Below are positions 47,262 to 56,227 of a DNA stretch of 64,000 nucleotides, piece after piece. The DNA lies in contig NZ_LACH01000007.1 in assembly GCF_000968015.1 (NCBI RefSeq), positions 48,663 to 112,662 on the forward strand. Direction: 5' to 3'. This DNA comes from Pseudomonas fluorescens. Its GTDB lineage: Bacteria > Pseudomonadota > Gammaproteobacteria > Pseudomonadales > Pseudomonadaceae. The translations under genes were made by a program, and so were the position numbers. The notes under the pieces are model-generated. The model did not search any database and had not been told where the DNA came from. It saw only the letters and a list, made by a program, of their open reading frames with translations. Position 1 is the first letter of the stretch, and each line of letters starts with the position of its first letter.

Positions 47262-49453
47262 TTCCACATCTCCTTCAGAAATCGTTGATAGTCGCGCTCA
47301 TCTTGTTCCGCGGCAGCTGCTAGTGCTTCCGGCGTGTAGAGTAGGGAAGGATCATCTTTCAATTTGAAGTCTTCCAATGTCGCAGTATGAACGTTGTTCC
47401 ATACGGGGGAGTCGGGATCCGGCATTTCAGTGTCTCCATACCCCAGAGCTTTAAATCTTTCAAACTCTCTGATCTCGTGAGTGTAGAAGCGTCTATCGGT
47501 GTCGTTCATCTCAAGCTCTCCGCGGAGAATTCGATCTAGCCGATCAATCATCACTTTATTGGCATCGGACGGGTGAAATTTAGACGTATGCAATTTCACG
47601 ATATTGGCTCCTTCTTGTGAAGCGATTGCAGGCTCCCATTTCATATCCAAAGTTGGCCCGCCCGTTTGCTCAGGGTTGAAATCGCGGCCACTGTGCTCCC
47701 CTTCAACAATTGCACCTTCATAGGGAGTATTGAAAACCACATATTGAGCCGGAATACCCGACTCAATCGGGAATACATTAATGAAACCACCAAAGCTGTA
47801 GAGATCCAGCTCCGGGAATGAATCTATCCTTCCTTCGAGGGCGGTTACTGTAGTGCCGTTGTAAACGACAACGTTCAGCTCCTTTGCAGGAAGGGAAGTT
47901 GATGCATTGTCCGGTCTGACAGTCGGCGTCCAGGTCATGCCGATGGAAGGGGTATTCGGGTTGTAGGTTCTGTAAATGTTCAGACTTGGATCGAGAGTAG
48001 CGAGCCGCACCGGAACCCTGGAAGGCACCGTCGTGCCGTTTGTAGCGGCAACAAAATACTCAGTTGTGTTCCCCACAGTTCTGGTACCGATAGCGACCGG
48101 CAATCTGACTTCCCCATTGGCCTCGGCAATGGCATACAAGTCCTCAATACCGTCAGGTGTGAGATCCGAGAGTGGGACGCTCAAGGCGTGGAGACCATCG
48201 GGCTCGTAATCCAAGAGCGAGAGGTTCCAGGCGTGGAGATTGTCGGGCGCCAGATCCGAGAGTGGGACGCTCAATTGGCGGCGATCACCGTTACCCAAAG
48301 GCGAGGGAAACAGCAGCGCCGCGAATCCGACGATTACCGGGGTTGCCGCCGCGGTACCTGCCCTAATTATGGCGGCGACTCCGGCCTGCTGAGCAGCCCT
48401 GACTGCCCGGGTAGTGGCAGTGCTGGTGGCGAGACGACCTGTTGCCAAGGTAAACACCGGACCAACTGCCACGGCAGAGCCCGATATGGGAAATGGCCGA
48501 CTGGTTTCAGCGGCTTCCAATGAATCGAACATCGCAACCATCGCATTTAATCTTGCGAGCCCTTCTGCACGTTTTTTAGCCTTGACCTCCTCTCGCTCTT
48601 TCGCCTCTTTCGCCTCTTTCGCCTCTTGCGCTTCGCGTGCCTTTTCAGTTTCTCGTTTAATCTCGGCTTGCTCTTCGAGGCGGGCCCGTTCCGCAGCGAC
48701 CTGCTGCGCTGCCGCTTCTGCCGCAACGCGAGCCTGTTCGGCAGCTGCCCTCCGTGCGTTCTCCATTGCAGCAAGTCGCGCTTGCTCTCGAGCTCGGACC
48801 GCGGCCTCTTCGTTTATGCGCGCCAATTCGGCGGCAGCCCTCTGTGCTTCCTCATTGGCCTGCACGACCCTTAAGAGATTCTGCGCATTAACGGTTCGCT
48901 GGTTGAGCGACTGGATCGTTTGAGACAGCAATCTGGCATTGATCGCGGCTCTGAGGGATTGATTCAAGGCCTGCATGGCAATGCCATTCGGTCCCGGCCA
49001 CTTCTCCATCTTCGTGGCTTTGATCATGAATTCATTGATATGCCGGTTAAATGGATCACCTCCATAAAACATATTGGCAGTGGCTGTTTTACTGTGGAAC
49101 TCTGCGGTCTTGCGTTGTGTAAGTTTATTCAGTACCCCTAATTCCCGGACGACTGATTGCAAAGGTGGAACTGGATCCGTTGGACCTTCATGTCGGGTGG
49201 CTGCCAGTTCGGCTTCGATGGAATGTGGTAAATAACTGGCCTTCGCCTGATATTCCTGTTCCAGCCTTTTAGTTGTGGCTTTTACCGCGTTTTGATTTTG
49301 ATAATAGGTCGGCACGCTGCGGCCGAATGCACCTGACATCATTGTGCTTGATGTTCGAGGTACGGTAATCATGTGCTCGGGTGCATCAGCTGTTATATCG
49401 ACAGCCTCATCGAGATAATAAACCGGCCTTGATTGATCGGGTGGTTTTTGCAT
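47258..49453 (-). CDS. S-type pyocin-like bacteriocin with unidentified toxin domain
   Basis: Protein of 731 residues. I chose the ATG at 49453 because AGGA lies 8 bp before it; another ATG two codons earlier sits too close. Layout: N-terminal region of unknown fold (1-190); a long alanine/glutamate/arginine coiled coil (about 195-310); a hydrophobic, glycine/alanine-rich stretch (about 325-385); three 15-residue repeats (394-438); the S-type pyocin domain (about 440-600, with EHSGRDFNP at its end); and a C-terminal domain (about 615-731) with HTSKFHP, FYTHEIREFERFKALG and WNNVHTATLEDF, presumably the killing domain. The toxin class was not recognised and no HNH nuclease motif is seen. Acts on related strains if released. 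Confidence 0.82.
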   Translation of the reverse strand: MQKPPDQSRPVYYLDEAVDITADAPEHMITVPRTSSTMMSGAFGRSVPTYYQNQNAVKATTKRLEQEYQAKASYLPHSIEAELAATRHEGPTDPVPPLQSVVRELGVLNKLTQRKTAEFHSKTATANMFYGGDPFNRHINEFMIKATKMEKWPGPNGIAMQALNQSLRAAINARLLSQTIQSLNQRTVNAQNLLRVVQANEEAQRAAAELARINEEAAVRAREQARLAAMENARRAAAEQARVAAEAAAQQVAAERARLEEQAEIKRETEKAREAQEAKEAKEAKEREEVKAKKRAEGLARLNAMVAMFDSLEAAETSRPFPISGSAVAVGPVFTLATGRLATSTATTRAVRAAQQAGVAAIIRAGTAAATPVIVGFAALLFPSPLGNGDRRQLSVPLSDLAPDNLHAWNLSLLDYEPDGLHALSVPLSDLTPDGIEDLYAIAEANGEVRLPVAIGTRTVGNTTEYFVAATNGTTVPSRVPVRLATLDPSLNIYRTYNPNTPSIGMTWTPTVRPDNASTSLPAKELNVVVYNGTTVTALEGRIDSFPELDLYSFGGFINVFPIESGIPAQYVVFNTPYEGAIVEGEHSGRDFNPEQTGGPTLDMKWEPAIASQEGANIVKLHTSKFHPSDANKVMIDRLDRILRGELEMNDTDRRFYTHEIREFERFKALGYGDTEMPDPDSPVWNNVHTATLEDFKLKDDPSLLYTPEALAAAAEQDERDYQRFLKEMWK
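48140..48274 (-). repeat. Three tandem 15-residue (45-bp) repeats inside the bacteriocin gene
   Basis: LSVPLSDLAPDNLHA, WNLSLLDYEPDGLHA and LSVPLSDLTPDGIED follow each other without a gap. Copies 1 and 3 share a nearly identical 23-bp DNA segment 90 bp apart. Confidence 0.8.
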
Positions 49454-49754
49454 ATTCATATCCTTTTGAATGTGCTTGGTTCTTTAAAAAGAGAGACTTG
49501 CTGGTCAGACATTACGAAAACGGATGCAAGCTATTGCTTCGTGCCATTTAAAGCTACCGCAGAAGTGGAAATCATGAGTCCGAGAGGTGTGTGGGGCGTT
49601 ACATATAAGGTCGAGGGAAGTTTCTATTGGTCAGGAATAACCGCAGGATTATCGTTTGCGTAAAAAGATGTTTCTTATAGCGTTATCGGAAACATCCTGT
49701 AGGAATGCCTTAAACAAAAGTTGTTCTTCACCACCGTCACAAAACCACCGCCCA

Positions 49755-49784
49755 TAAAAAAGGCCGCTGCAAACGCAGCGGCCA
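49755..49784 (-). terminator. Leftward rho-independent terminator without an assigned gene
   Basis: GGCCGCTGC pairs perfectly with GCAGCGGCC around a 4-base loop, with six A residues on the left that read as T on the minus strand. Confidence 0.75.
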
Positions 49785-50114
49785 AAGTAAGACGATTGAT
49801 CAAGGAGCAATAAATCAACGTCAGTGAACACAGGGCGATGAGTCGAATAGCTTCAATTCATCTGAAATCTGTCGCTAATGGCGTGGACTGGCCACCGCCA
49901 TTGCTTCGTGCTTTGCGGCCGATTGCCGTGAAAGCCCGGCAAGAATAAGGCCTTGAGCCAAAAGGAAAAATAGCGATTCATGACATGAACTGTTGCAGCA
50001 TGAGTAACAGTGGTAACAAGCCCCGCCCACACGCCATGCGCTGCATTGATAACCCCCCATCCAGCCCATCCATAACCCGCGCAAATCCCCGTCCCATGCG
50101 GGCATTCATCCTTT

Positions 50115-50137
50115 GGAGGTACATCGCGAATACCTCC
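50115..50137 (+). promoter_or_regulatory. Leader hairpin upstream of the DUF1302 gene
   Basis: GGAGGTA (50115-50121) pairs with TACCTCC (50131-50137) around a 9-base loop, about 70 bp before the ATG. It would sequester a GGAGG sequence. Confidence 0.35.
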
Positions 50138-50206
50138 TTGGTGCGCTTATCGCTCCCAACGTGCGGCAGTAGGGTGGGGCCTTCTGTCACTCACCGGGGA
50201 AGACGC

Positions 50207-52000
50207 ATGACAAAAACAACAATGCGCGCCATCTTCACGCCGCAAGCGCTCGCCGCTGCGGTTGCCTTGGGTTGCTGCGCCCAGGCGCAGGCTGTTTCAT
50301 TCAACATTGGCGAAATCGAGGGGTCGTTTGACTCCTCGTTGTCCGTCGGCGCGAGTTGGGGCATGCGCGATGCCGATAAGTCGTTGGTGGGTATCGTCAA
50401 CGGCGGGACCGGTCAGTCTTCGACCGGTGACGACGGCCGGCTGAACTTCAAGAAGGGTGAAACCTTCTCCAAGATCTTCAAGGGCATTCACGACCTCGAA
50501 CTGAAATACGGCGATACCGGTGTGTTCGTCCGCGGCAAGTACTGGTACGACTTCGAGCTGAAGGACGAAGACCGCGAGTTCAAGCAGATCAGTGACAGTG
50601 GTCGCAAGGAAGGCGCCAAGTCCTCCGGGACGCAGCTGCTCGACGCCTTCGTCTATCACAACTACTCCATCGCCGATCTGCCGGGCACTGTGCGCGCCGG
50701 CAAGCAGGTGGTGAGTTGGGGTGAAAGTACCTTCATCGGCAACTCGATCAACAGCATCAACCCGGTCGACGTTTCAGCGTTTCGTCGTCCCGGCGCTGAG
50801 ATCAAGGAAGGCCTGATTCCGGTGAACATGCTGTTCGCCTCCCAAGGCCTGACCGATCAACTGACCGTGGAAGGTTTCTATCAACTGGAGTGGGACCAGA
50901 CCGTTGTCGACAACTGCGGCACCTTCTTCGGCAACGATGTGGTGGCGGATGGTTGCAACAACAACTACACAGTCGGCAGCCCCGCGATTGCACCGTTGGC
51001 GCCGGTGGCGGCAGCCTTCGGTCAACCGATCCAGGTGACCCGCGAGGGCGTGGTCGTGCCCCGTGGCGGCGACCGTGATGCGCGGGACTCGGGGCAGTGG
51101 GGCACGGCGTTGCGCTGGCTCGGTGACGATACCGAGTACGGCCTGTATTTCATGAATTACCACAGCCGTACGCCGACCGTCGGCACCACCACCGCCGGCT
51201 TGTCGACGCTGGCCAGCCTGCCGGGCATGGTGCGTGCGGCCAACCGTCTGGCGCCGGGCAGCGGTTCGGGGCTGGCGCAAAGCGTGATGCTCGGACGCGG
51301 TCAGTACTACCTTGAATACCCGGAAGATATCCGTCTCTACGGCGCTAGCTTCTCCACCACGCTACCTACCGGCACGGCGTGGACCGGCGAGATCAGCTAT
51401 CGCCCCAACGCTCCGGTGCAAGTCAACACCAACGACCTGACTCTGGCCTTGCTCAACCCGATCGCAGGCGGCGCGGCATCGCCTATCGCGACCACGCCAG
51501 GTACCGACAACAAAGGCTACCGCCGCAAGGAAGTGACGCAGGTCCAGAGCACCCTGACGCACTTCTTCGACCAAGTGCTGGGCGCCCAACGGCTGACCCT
51601 GGTTGGCGAGGCAGCAGTGGTGCACGTCGGTGGCCTGGAGTCGCGCACCAAACTGCGTTACGGCCGTGACTCGGTCTATGGCCAGTACGGTTTTGGCGGC
51701 AATACCGATGGCTTCGTCACCTCGACCTCCTGGGGCTACCGCGCCCGGGCGATCCTTGATTACGCCAACGTGATCGGCGGGATCAACCTCAAGCCCAACC
51801 TGTCCTGGTCCCATGACGTCGCCGGCTATGGCCCCAACGGTCTGTTCAACGAAGGCGCCAAGGCCGTCAGCGTCGGCGTCGATGCCGACTACCGCAACAC
51901 CTATACCGCGAGCCTCAGTTACACCGATTTCTTCGGCGGTGACTTCAACACCCTGGAAGACCGCGACTTCCTGGCGCTGAGCTTCGGCGTGAACTTCTGA
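50207..52000 (+). CDS. DUF1302 family outer-membrane channel-like protein
   Basis: Outer-membrane beta-barrel protein of 597 residues from the ATG at 50207; the frame is open far upstream, but the signal peptide (ending AQAQA at about residue 29) fixes this start. The sequence alternates as beta strands and ends in LSFGVNF, the aromatic C-terminus of barrels. DUF1302 and DUF1329 genes are regularly adjacent and have been linked to export of hydrophobic compounds with RND pumps (family knowledge); no pump gene is present here. The DUF1329 gene starts 23 bp later. Confidence 0.85.
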   Translation: MTKTTMRAIFTPQALAAAVALGCCAQAQAVSFNIGEIEGSFDSSLSVGASWGMRDADKSLVGIVNGGTGQSSTGDDGRLNFKKGETFSKIFKGIHDLELKYGDTGVFVRGKYWYDFELKDEDREFKQISDSGRKEGAKSSGTQLLDAFVYHNYSIADLPGTVRAGKQVVSWGESTFIGNSINSINPVDVSAFRRPGAEIKEGLIPVNMLFASQGLTDQLTVEGFYQLEWDQTVVDNCGTFFGNDVVADGCNNNYTVGSPAIAPLAPVAAAFGQPIQVTREGVVVPRGGDRDARDSGQWGTALRWLGDDTEYGLYFMNYHSRTPTVGTTTAGLSTLASLPGMVRAANRLAPGSGSGLAQSVMLGRGQYYLEYPEDIRLYGASFSTTLPTGTAWTGEISYRPNAPVQVNTNDLTLALLNPIAGGAASPIATTPGTDNKGYRRKEVTQVQSTLTHFFDQVLGAQRLTLVGEAAVVHVGGLESRTKLRYGRDSVYGQYGFGGNTDGFVTSTSWGYRARAILDYANVIGGINLKPNLSWSHDVAGYGPNGLFNEGAKAVSVGVDADYRNTYTASLSYTDFFGGDFNTLEDRDFLALSFGVNF

Positions 52001-52023
52001 TCTGGCTGAGAAGGATGATTTTA

Positions 52024-53391
52024 ATGCGCAAGATGATTCTGCAATGCGGCGCCCTGGCCTTGAGTCTGTTGGCGGCCAACGTGATGGCGGCGGTCTCGCC
52101 TGAAGAAGCCAACAAGCTTGGCACCAACCTCACGCCGCTTGGCGCCGAGAAGGCCGGCAACGCTGATGGCTCGATCCCGGCCTGGACCGGCGGCCTCCCG
52201 AAAAACGCCGGCGCGGTGGACAGCAAGGGTTTCCTGGCTGACCCGTTCGCCAGCGAAAAACCCCTGTTCACCATCACCGCCGCGACAGTCGACAAGTACA
52301 AAGACAAATTGTCGGAAGGCCAGGTGGCGATGTTCAAGCGCTACCCGGAAACCTACAAGATCCCGGTCTATACGACCCACCGCACCGTGGCCTTGCCCCC
52401 GGAGATTTACGAGTCGGCCAAGCGCAGCGCACTGAACGTGAACAGCATCAACGACGGTAACGGCCTGGCCAACTTCACCGGCAACCGCTACTACGCCTTC
52501 CCGATTCCGAAGGTCGGCGTCGAGGTGCTGTGGAACCACATCACGCGCTATCACGGCGGCAACCTGCGACGCATCATCACTCAGGTGACCCCGCAAACGA
52601 ACGGCAGCTACACGCCGATCCGCTTCGAAGAAGAAATCGCCGTACCGCAACTGATGAAGGAGCTGGACCCGGAAAAAGCCGCCAACGTGCTGACCTTCTT
52701 CAAGCAATCGGTGACGGCACCTGCACGACTGGCGGGTAACGTGCTGCTGGTGCACGAAACCCTCGATCAGGTGAAAGAGCCGCGTCTGGCGTGGATCTAC
52801 AACGCCGGCCAGCGCCGTGTGCGTCGCGCACCGCAAGTGGCTTATGACGGGCCGGGTACTGCCGCTGACGGCCTGCGCACGTCCGACAACTTCGACATGT
52901 TCTCCGGTGCACCGGATCGCTACGACTGGAAACTGGTCGGCAAGAAGGAAATGTACATCCCTTACAACAGCTACAAACTCGACTCGCCGAGCCTCAAGTA
53001 CGATGACATTGTGAAAGCCGGGCACATCAATCAGGACCTGACCCGTTATGAGTTGCACCGGGTCTGGGAAGTGATCGGCACGGTCAAGCCGAGCGAACGG
53101 CACATCTACGCCAAACGCCACATGTACCTCGACGAAGACAGCTGGCAAGTGGCGCTGGCGGACCACTACGACGGTCGCGGTCAGCTGTGGCGGGTGGCTG
53201 AGGGTCACGCTCAGTACTACTACGATCACCAGACCCCGGCCTACACCCTCGAAGCGCTCTACGACATCATTGCCGGTCGATACATTGCCCTGGGAATGAA
53301 GAACGAAGAGAAGCACAGTTTCGAGTTCGGCTTCGAAGCCAAGGCTGCCGACTACACGCCATCCGCCTTGCGCGCCGAGGGCGTTCGGTAA
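52024..53391 (+). CDS. DUF1329 family periplasmic/outer-membrane lipoprotein-like protein
   Basis: Exported protein of 455 residues. I used the ATG at 52024, 8 bp after AGAAGGA, rather than the one at 52015. A signal peptide ends near ANVMAA. The family resembles LolB-like lipid-binding folds. The conserved phrase IPAWTGGLPKN lies near the N-terminus, and RRVWEVIGT-like and YAKRHMYLDEDSW stretches lie near the C-terminus. It pairs with the DUF1302 gene and is followed by a terminator. Function unknown; lipid or hydrophobic compound transfer is the best guess. Confidence 0.85.
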   Translation: MRKMILQCGALALSLLAANVMAAVSPEEANKLGTNLTPLGAEKAGNADGSIPAWTGGLPKNAGAVDSKGFLADPFASEKPLFTITAATVDKYKDKLSEGQVAMFKRYPETYKIPVYTTHRTVALPPEIYESAKRSALNVNSINDGNGLANFTGNRYYAFPIPKVGVEVLWNHITRYHGGNLRRIITQVTPQTNGSYTPIRFEEEIAVPQLMKELDPEKAANVLTFFKQSVTAPARLAGNVLLVHETLDQVKEPRLAWIYNAGQRRVRRAPQVAYDGPGTAADGLRTSDNFDMFSGAPDRYDWKLVGKKEMYIPYNSYKLDSPSLKYDDIVKAGHINQDLTRYELHRVWEVIGTVKPSERHIYAKRHMYLDEDSWQVALADHYDGRGQLWRVAEGHAQYYYDHQTPAYTLEALYDIIAGRYIALGMKNEEKHSFEFGFEAKAADYTPSALRAEGVR

Positions 53392-53411
53392 GGGGTTTGA
53401 TACATTGGCAG

Positions 53412-53443
53412 TACAAAAGGCGACCGGGTGGTCGCCTTTTTTA
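53412..53443 (+). terminator. Rho-independent terminator after the DUF1329 gene
   Basis: AAAAGGCGACC-GGGT-GGTCGCCTTTT with six T residues. Confidence 0.9.
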
Positions 53444-53531
53444 TGGCTGCCAATCAGCGCGCTGAATACTTCTCAACAAGCGGGTCAGAGAGGGCTAGGG
53501 TTGCCGGACAATTATAAAAAGGCACGCCGTA

Positions 53532-56081
53532 ATGACCGCCATGATCCCGTGTCTGGACCGTTCTGGATTCCTGCCCCGCCTGTCCACTCATCACCAGTCA
53601 CGGGCTCGCTTGACCGAGCCGTTACTGGCCTCCACGGCCCGAGTGAAGTTACTTTGCGCGCCGGCCGGCAGTGGCAAGACAGCGCTGCTCGCCGAATGCC
53701 TGTTACAGGCGCCGCCGCAGTGCCGCGTGTTCTGGTTGCCATTGTCTGGCACGGTGTTGAGCGCGGTGGATTTTCGTCATCGTCTGGCAGAAACGCTGGG
53801 ATTGGCTTCGTCGGGCGAATCCGAGTTGCTGGGGTACCTGTCACGATTGCAGACGCCAACCTGGCTGTTTCTCGATGACTATTGCCGCCTGCCAAACCCG
53901 GAGCTGGACCTGTTACTGGACCGCATGCTGGCGATCAGCAGCCCGATGCTGACCTGGTGGCTGGGTGCTCGCCGCCGGCCGCAATGCAACTGGCCGCGCT
54001 TGCTGCTTGATGATGAGTTGTACGAGTGCGAGCACTCCACGCTGGCGTTTAATCAAAGTGAGATCGCCAAGCTGTTGCGGCATTTGGCACCGGCCGAGGC
54101 CAATACTGTCGCCGGCAAGATCATCCAGCGCAGTGGTGGCTGGTGCGCCGGCGTGCGGATTGCGCTGCTGCAAAAATGCGACTGGTCACACAACAACACG
54201 CCACAAGGCCGAACGAACACCTTGCTCGATTACCTGGAGCACGAGTTGTTTACCACGCTGACCCCGGAGCTTACGGAAGCCTGGCGGGTACTCGCCCATT
54301 TGCCGCGATTCAATGCAAGGCTTTGCGATCACCTGTTTGGCGCGGGTGAAGGTGCACAATGTTTGAGAACGTTGCAAGAACTGGGTTGTTTTATCGAGCC
54401 TTGGCAGGACTCGGCAGACTGGCTGCAGATTTTCCCACCACTCACCCAGTTGATGCGCGATGAGCAATGGCCGGCGGGGCGCTCCTGGCATCGTCGTGCC
54501 TGCCAGTGGTTTGCGGCCGAACTCGATTGGAAAGCCGCCTTCGAACAAGCATTGCTGGCTGAAGAGTTCGAGGTTGCCGTCAGCCTGTTGCAGCATTTCA
54601 GTTTCGAGCACCTGTTCGAGGAACAGACGGTCGTGCTGTTGTTGCGTTTGCATGAGCAACAAGGCGAGGAGCTGACGCTGGGCAGCCCGCAATTGGTCGG
54701 ATTGATTACAGCTGCGCTGTTATTCGCCGGACGTTTCGAACAGGCGGCTGCCTGTATCGCTCATTTGGCGCATTTCACGCCTCAACCCTCGGCGGTGCTT
54801 CAGCGTCAACTGATTGCACGTTGGCAGGCCCTGCAGGGTTGGTTGCTGCATTTACAGGGAGGAGTGGAGGCTTCGCGCGCGCACTTTCTTGATGCGTTGA
54901 GCGCGCTCGATCCCGAATGTTGGACGGCGCGCCTGATGTGTTTGTCCGGTTTGACGCAACAGGCATTGCTAAGGGGCGAACTCGACGTGGCGCAAGCCCA
55001 CAACCGCGAGGCGCTGTGCCTGGCGCGGGCGCAAGGTTCGCTGGTGTTCGAGGGCCTGATGGAGCTCGATCATGCGCAATGGCTGGAACAGCGCGGCGCG
55101 GCAGTGCGAGCCGAAAGTCTGCTCTGCGATATCGATGAATTGCTCCGCCAGCGTTCGGATCGACCTGCACCTTTGTTGGGGCGAATTGCATTGCGTCGTG
55201 GGCGGTTGGCGCTGTGCGTGGGCGCAGACGAACGTGCCGCCGAGTTCTTTCAGGCAGGCCTGGACGATTGTTTGCGCAACCATGACAAGCGCGTGTTGTA
55301 TGGGTTTCTGGGTCAGGCCCAACTGGCTGCGAACAAGGGCGATTACGCCCAGGCATTCGTCCGGTTGCGCGACGCGGAGCGGCTGATGCAACAACGGCAT
55401 ATTCCAGACACCGTCTACCGCGGCGTTCTGCTGCAAGTCAGCAGCCAGCTCTGGTTGCAGCAAGGCCGCCCGGAACTGGCACACGAGGCCCTGACCCGCG
55501 TGCTGCGCCACTATCGCGGGCCGAATACTCGGCAGGCACCGCCAGCGACCCTGGAGCTCATTGCGCGAATCGAATACTTGCTGGTCCTGGCGGAGACCCA
55601 ATTGCACGTGGCGATCGAACCTTTGGCGCAGCTTCACGGGGCGCTGGTTGTTGCGCACGAACGCGGCATGCTGAACCTGGAAACAGAACTGCAACTGATG
55701 ATCGCTCAAGTGGCCTGGCTCACCGGCGATAGTGCTCGGGCGCAAAGTGCCCTGCAGCGGGGCCAGGAGTTGGCGGAGCGCGGTCATTTACAATTGGCGC
55801 TGCGTGAATTGAGTTTGCGCCAGCCCGATTTGTACAGCTGTGCGGGGCTGGTAGATCCCAAGGAAAAGGCTGAGGCGGTGGTTGCGGATGGTCCTCTGAG
55901 TCGACGGGAACTTGAAGTGCTCACGCTGATTGCGCAGGGTAACTCCAATCAACAGATTGCCGAGCAACTTTATATTTCCGTTCATACGGTAAAAACCCAT
56001 GCTCGTCGTATTCATGGGAAGTTAGGTGTTGAGCGTAGAACACAGGCGGTGGCCAGGGCTAAGTTGTTGAAGTTGTGTTAA
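53532..56081 (+). CDS. LuxR-family regulator, MalT-like (ATP-dependent)
   Basis: Large STAND-type transcription activator of 849 residues. The P-loop APAGSGKTALL lies at about 43-53. An ATPase part and a long helical TPR-like region (about 350-770) follow, and the C-terminal LuxR helix-turn-helix covers LSRRELEVLTLIAQGNSNQQIAEQLYISVHTVKTH (about 780-849). Such proteins sense a small inducer through the helical domain. It lies after the DUF1302/DUF1329 pair and before the toxin-like gene; either may be its target. Confidence 0.88.
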   Translation: MTAMIPCLDRSGFLPRLSTHHQSRARLTEPLLASTARVKLLCAPAGSGKTALLAECLLQAPPQCRVFWLPLSGTVLSAVDFRHRLAETLGLASSGESELLGYLSRLQTPTWLFLDDYCRLPNPELDLLLDRMLAISSPMLTWWLGARRRPQCNWPRLLLDDELYECEHSTLAFNQSEIAKLLRHLAPAEANTVAGKIIQRSGGWCAGVRIALLQKCDWSHNNTPQGRTNTLLDYLEHELFTTLTPELTEAWRVLAHLPRFNARLCDHLFGAGEGAQCLRTLQELGCFIEPWQDSADWLQIFPPLTQLMRDEQWPAGRSWHRRACQWFAAELDWKAAFEQALLAEEFEVAVSLLQHFSFEHLFEEQTVVLLLRLHEQQGEELTLGSPQLVGLITAALLFAGRFEQAAACIAHLAHFTPQPSAVLQRQLIARWQALQGWLLHLQGGVEASRAHFLDALSALDPECWTARLMCLSGLTQQALLRGELDVAQAHNREALCLARAQGSLVFEGLMELDHAQWLEQRGAAVRAESLLCDIDELLRQRSDRPAPLLGRIALRRGRLALCVGADERAAEFFQAGLDDCLRNHDKRVLYGFLGQAQLAANKGDYAQAFVRLRDAERLMQQRHIPDTVYRGVLLQVSSQLWLQQGRPELAHEALTRVLRHYRGPNTRQAPPATLELIARIEYLLVLAETQLHVAIEPLAQLHGALVVAHERGMLNLETELQLMIAQVAWLTGDSARAQSALQRGQELAERGHLQLALRELSLRQPDLYSCAGLVDPKEKAEAVVADGPLSRRELEVLTLIAQGNSNQQIAEQLYISVHTVKTHARRIHGKLGVERRTQAVARAKLLKLC

Positions 56082-56227
56082 GGAAGGTAAGGGGGGGTGA
56101 GTGCGGTGTTAATTTATTGAAATAAACATCGTGTATTCGATTGGGGATTATTCTTTTAGAGTTGGGTTTAAGTGCCAGAGTAAATAAAGATTATTTACCG
56201 CTTAGCTCAAGATAAAGGAAGAATCAA

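Larger units (their letters stand above)
49454..50206. other. 753-bp intergenic region between the bacteriocin and DUF1302 genes
   Basis: Lower in GC than its surroundings. It contains the bacteriocin promoter region, a short open stretch on the + strand ending at 49663 that looks like a gene remnant, a leftward terminator at 49755-49782 with no clear gene in front of it, a 7-bp-stem hairpin at 50115-50137, and the leader of the DUF1302 gene. Small minus-strand frames between 49875 and 50190 exist, but none has a recognisable product. Confidence 0.5.

Noticed and set aside
49985..50206. N-terminal extension of the DUF1302 protein
   Set aside because: The clear signal peptide begins at 50207, and the upstream codons read through the leader hairpin.
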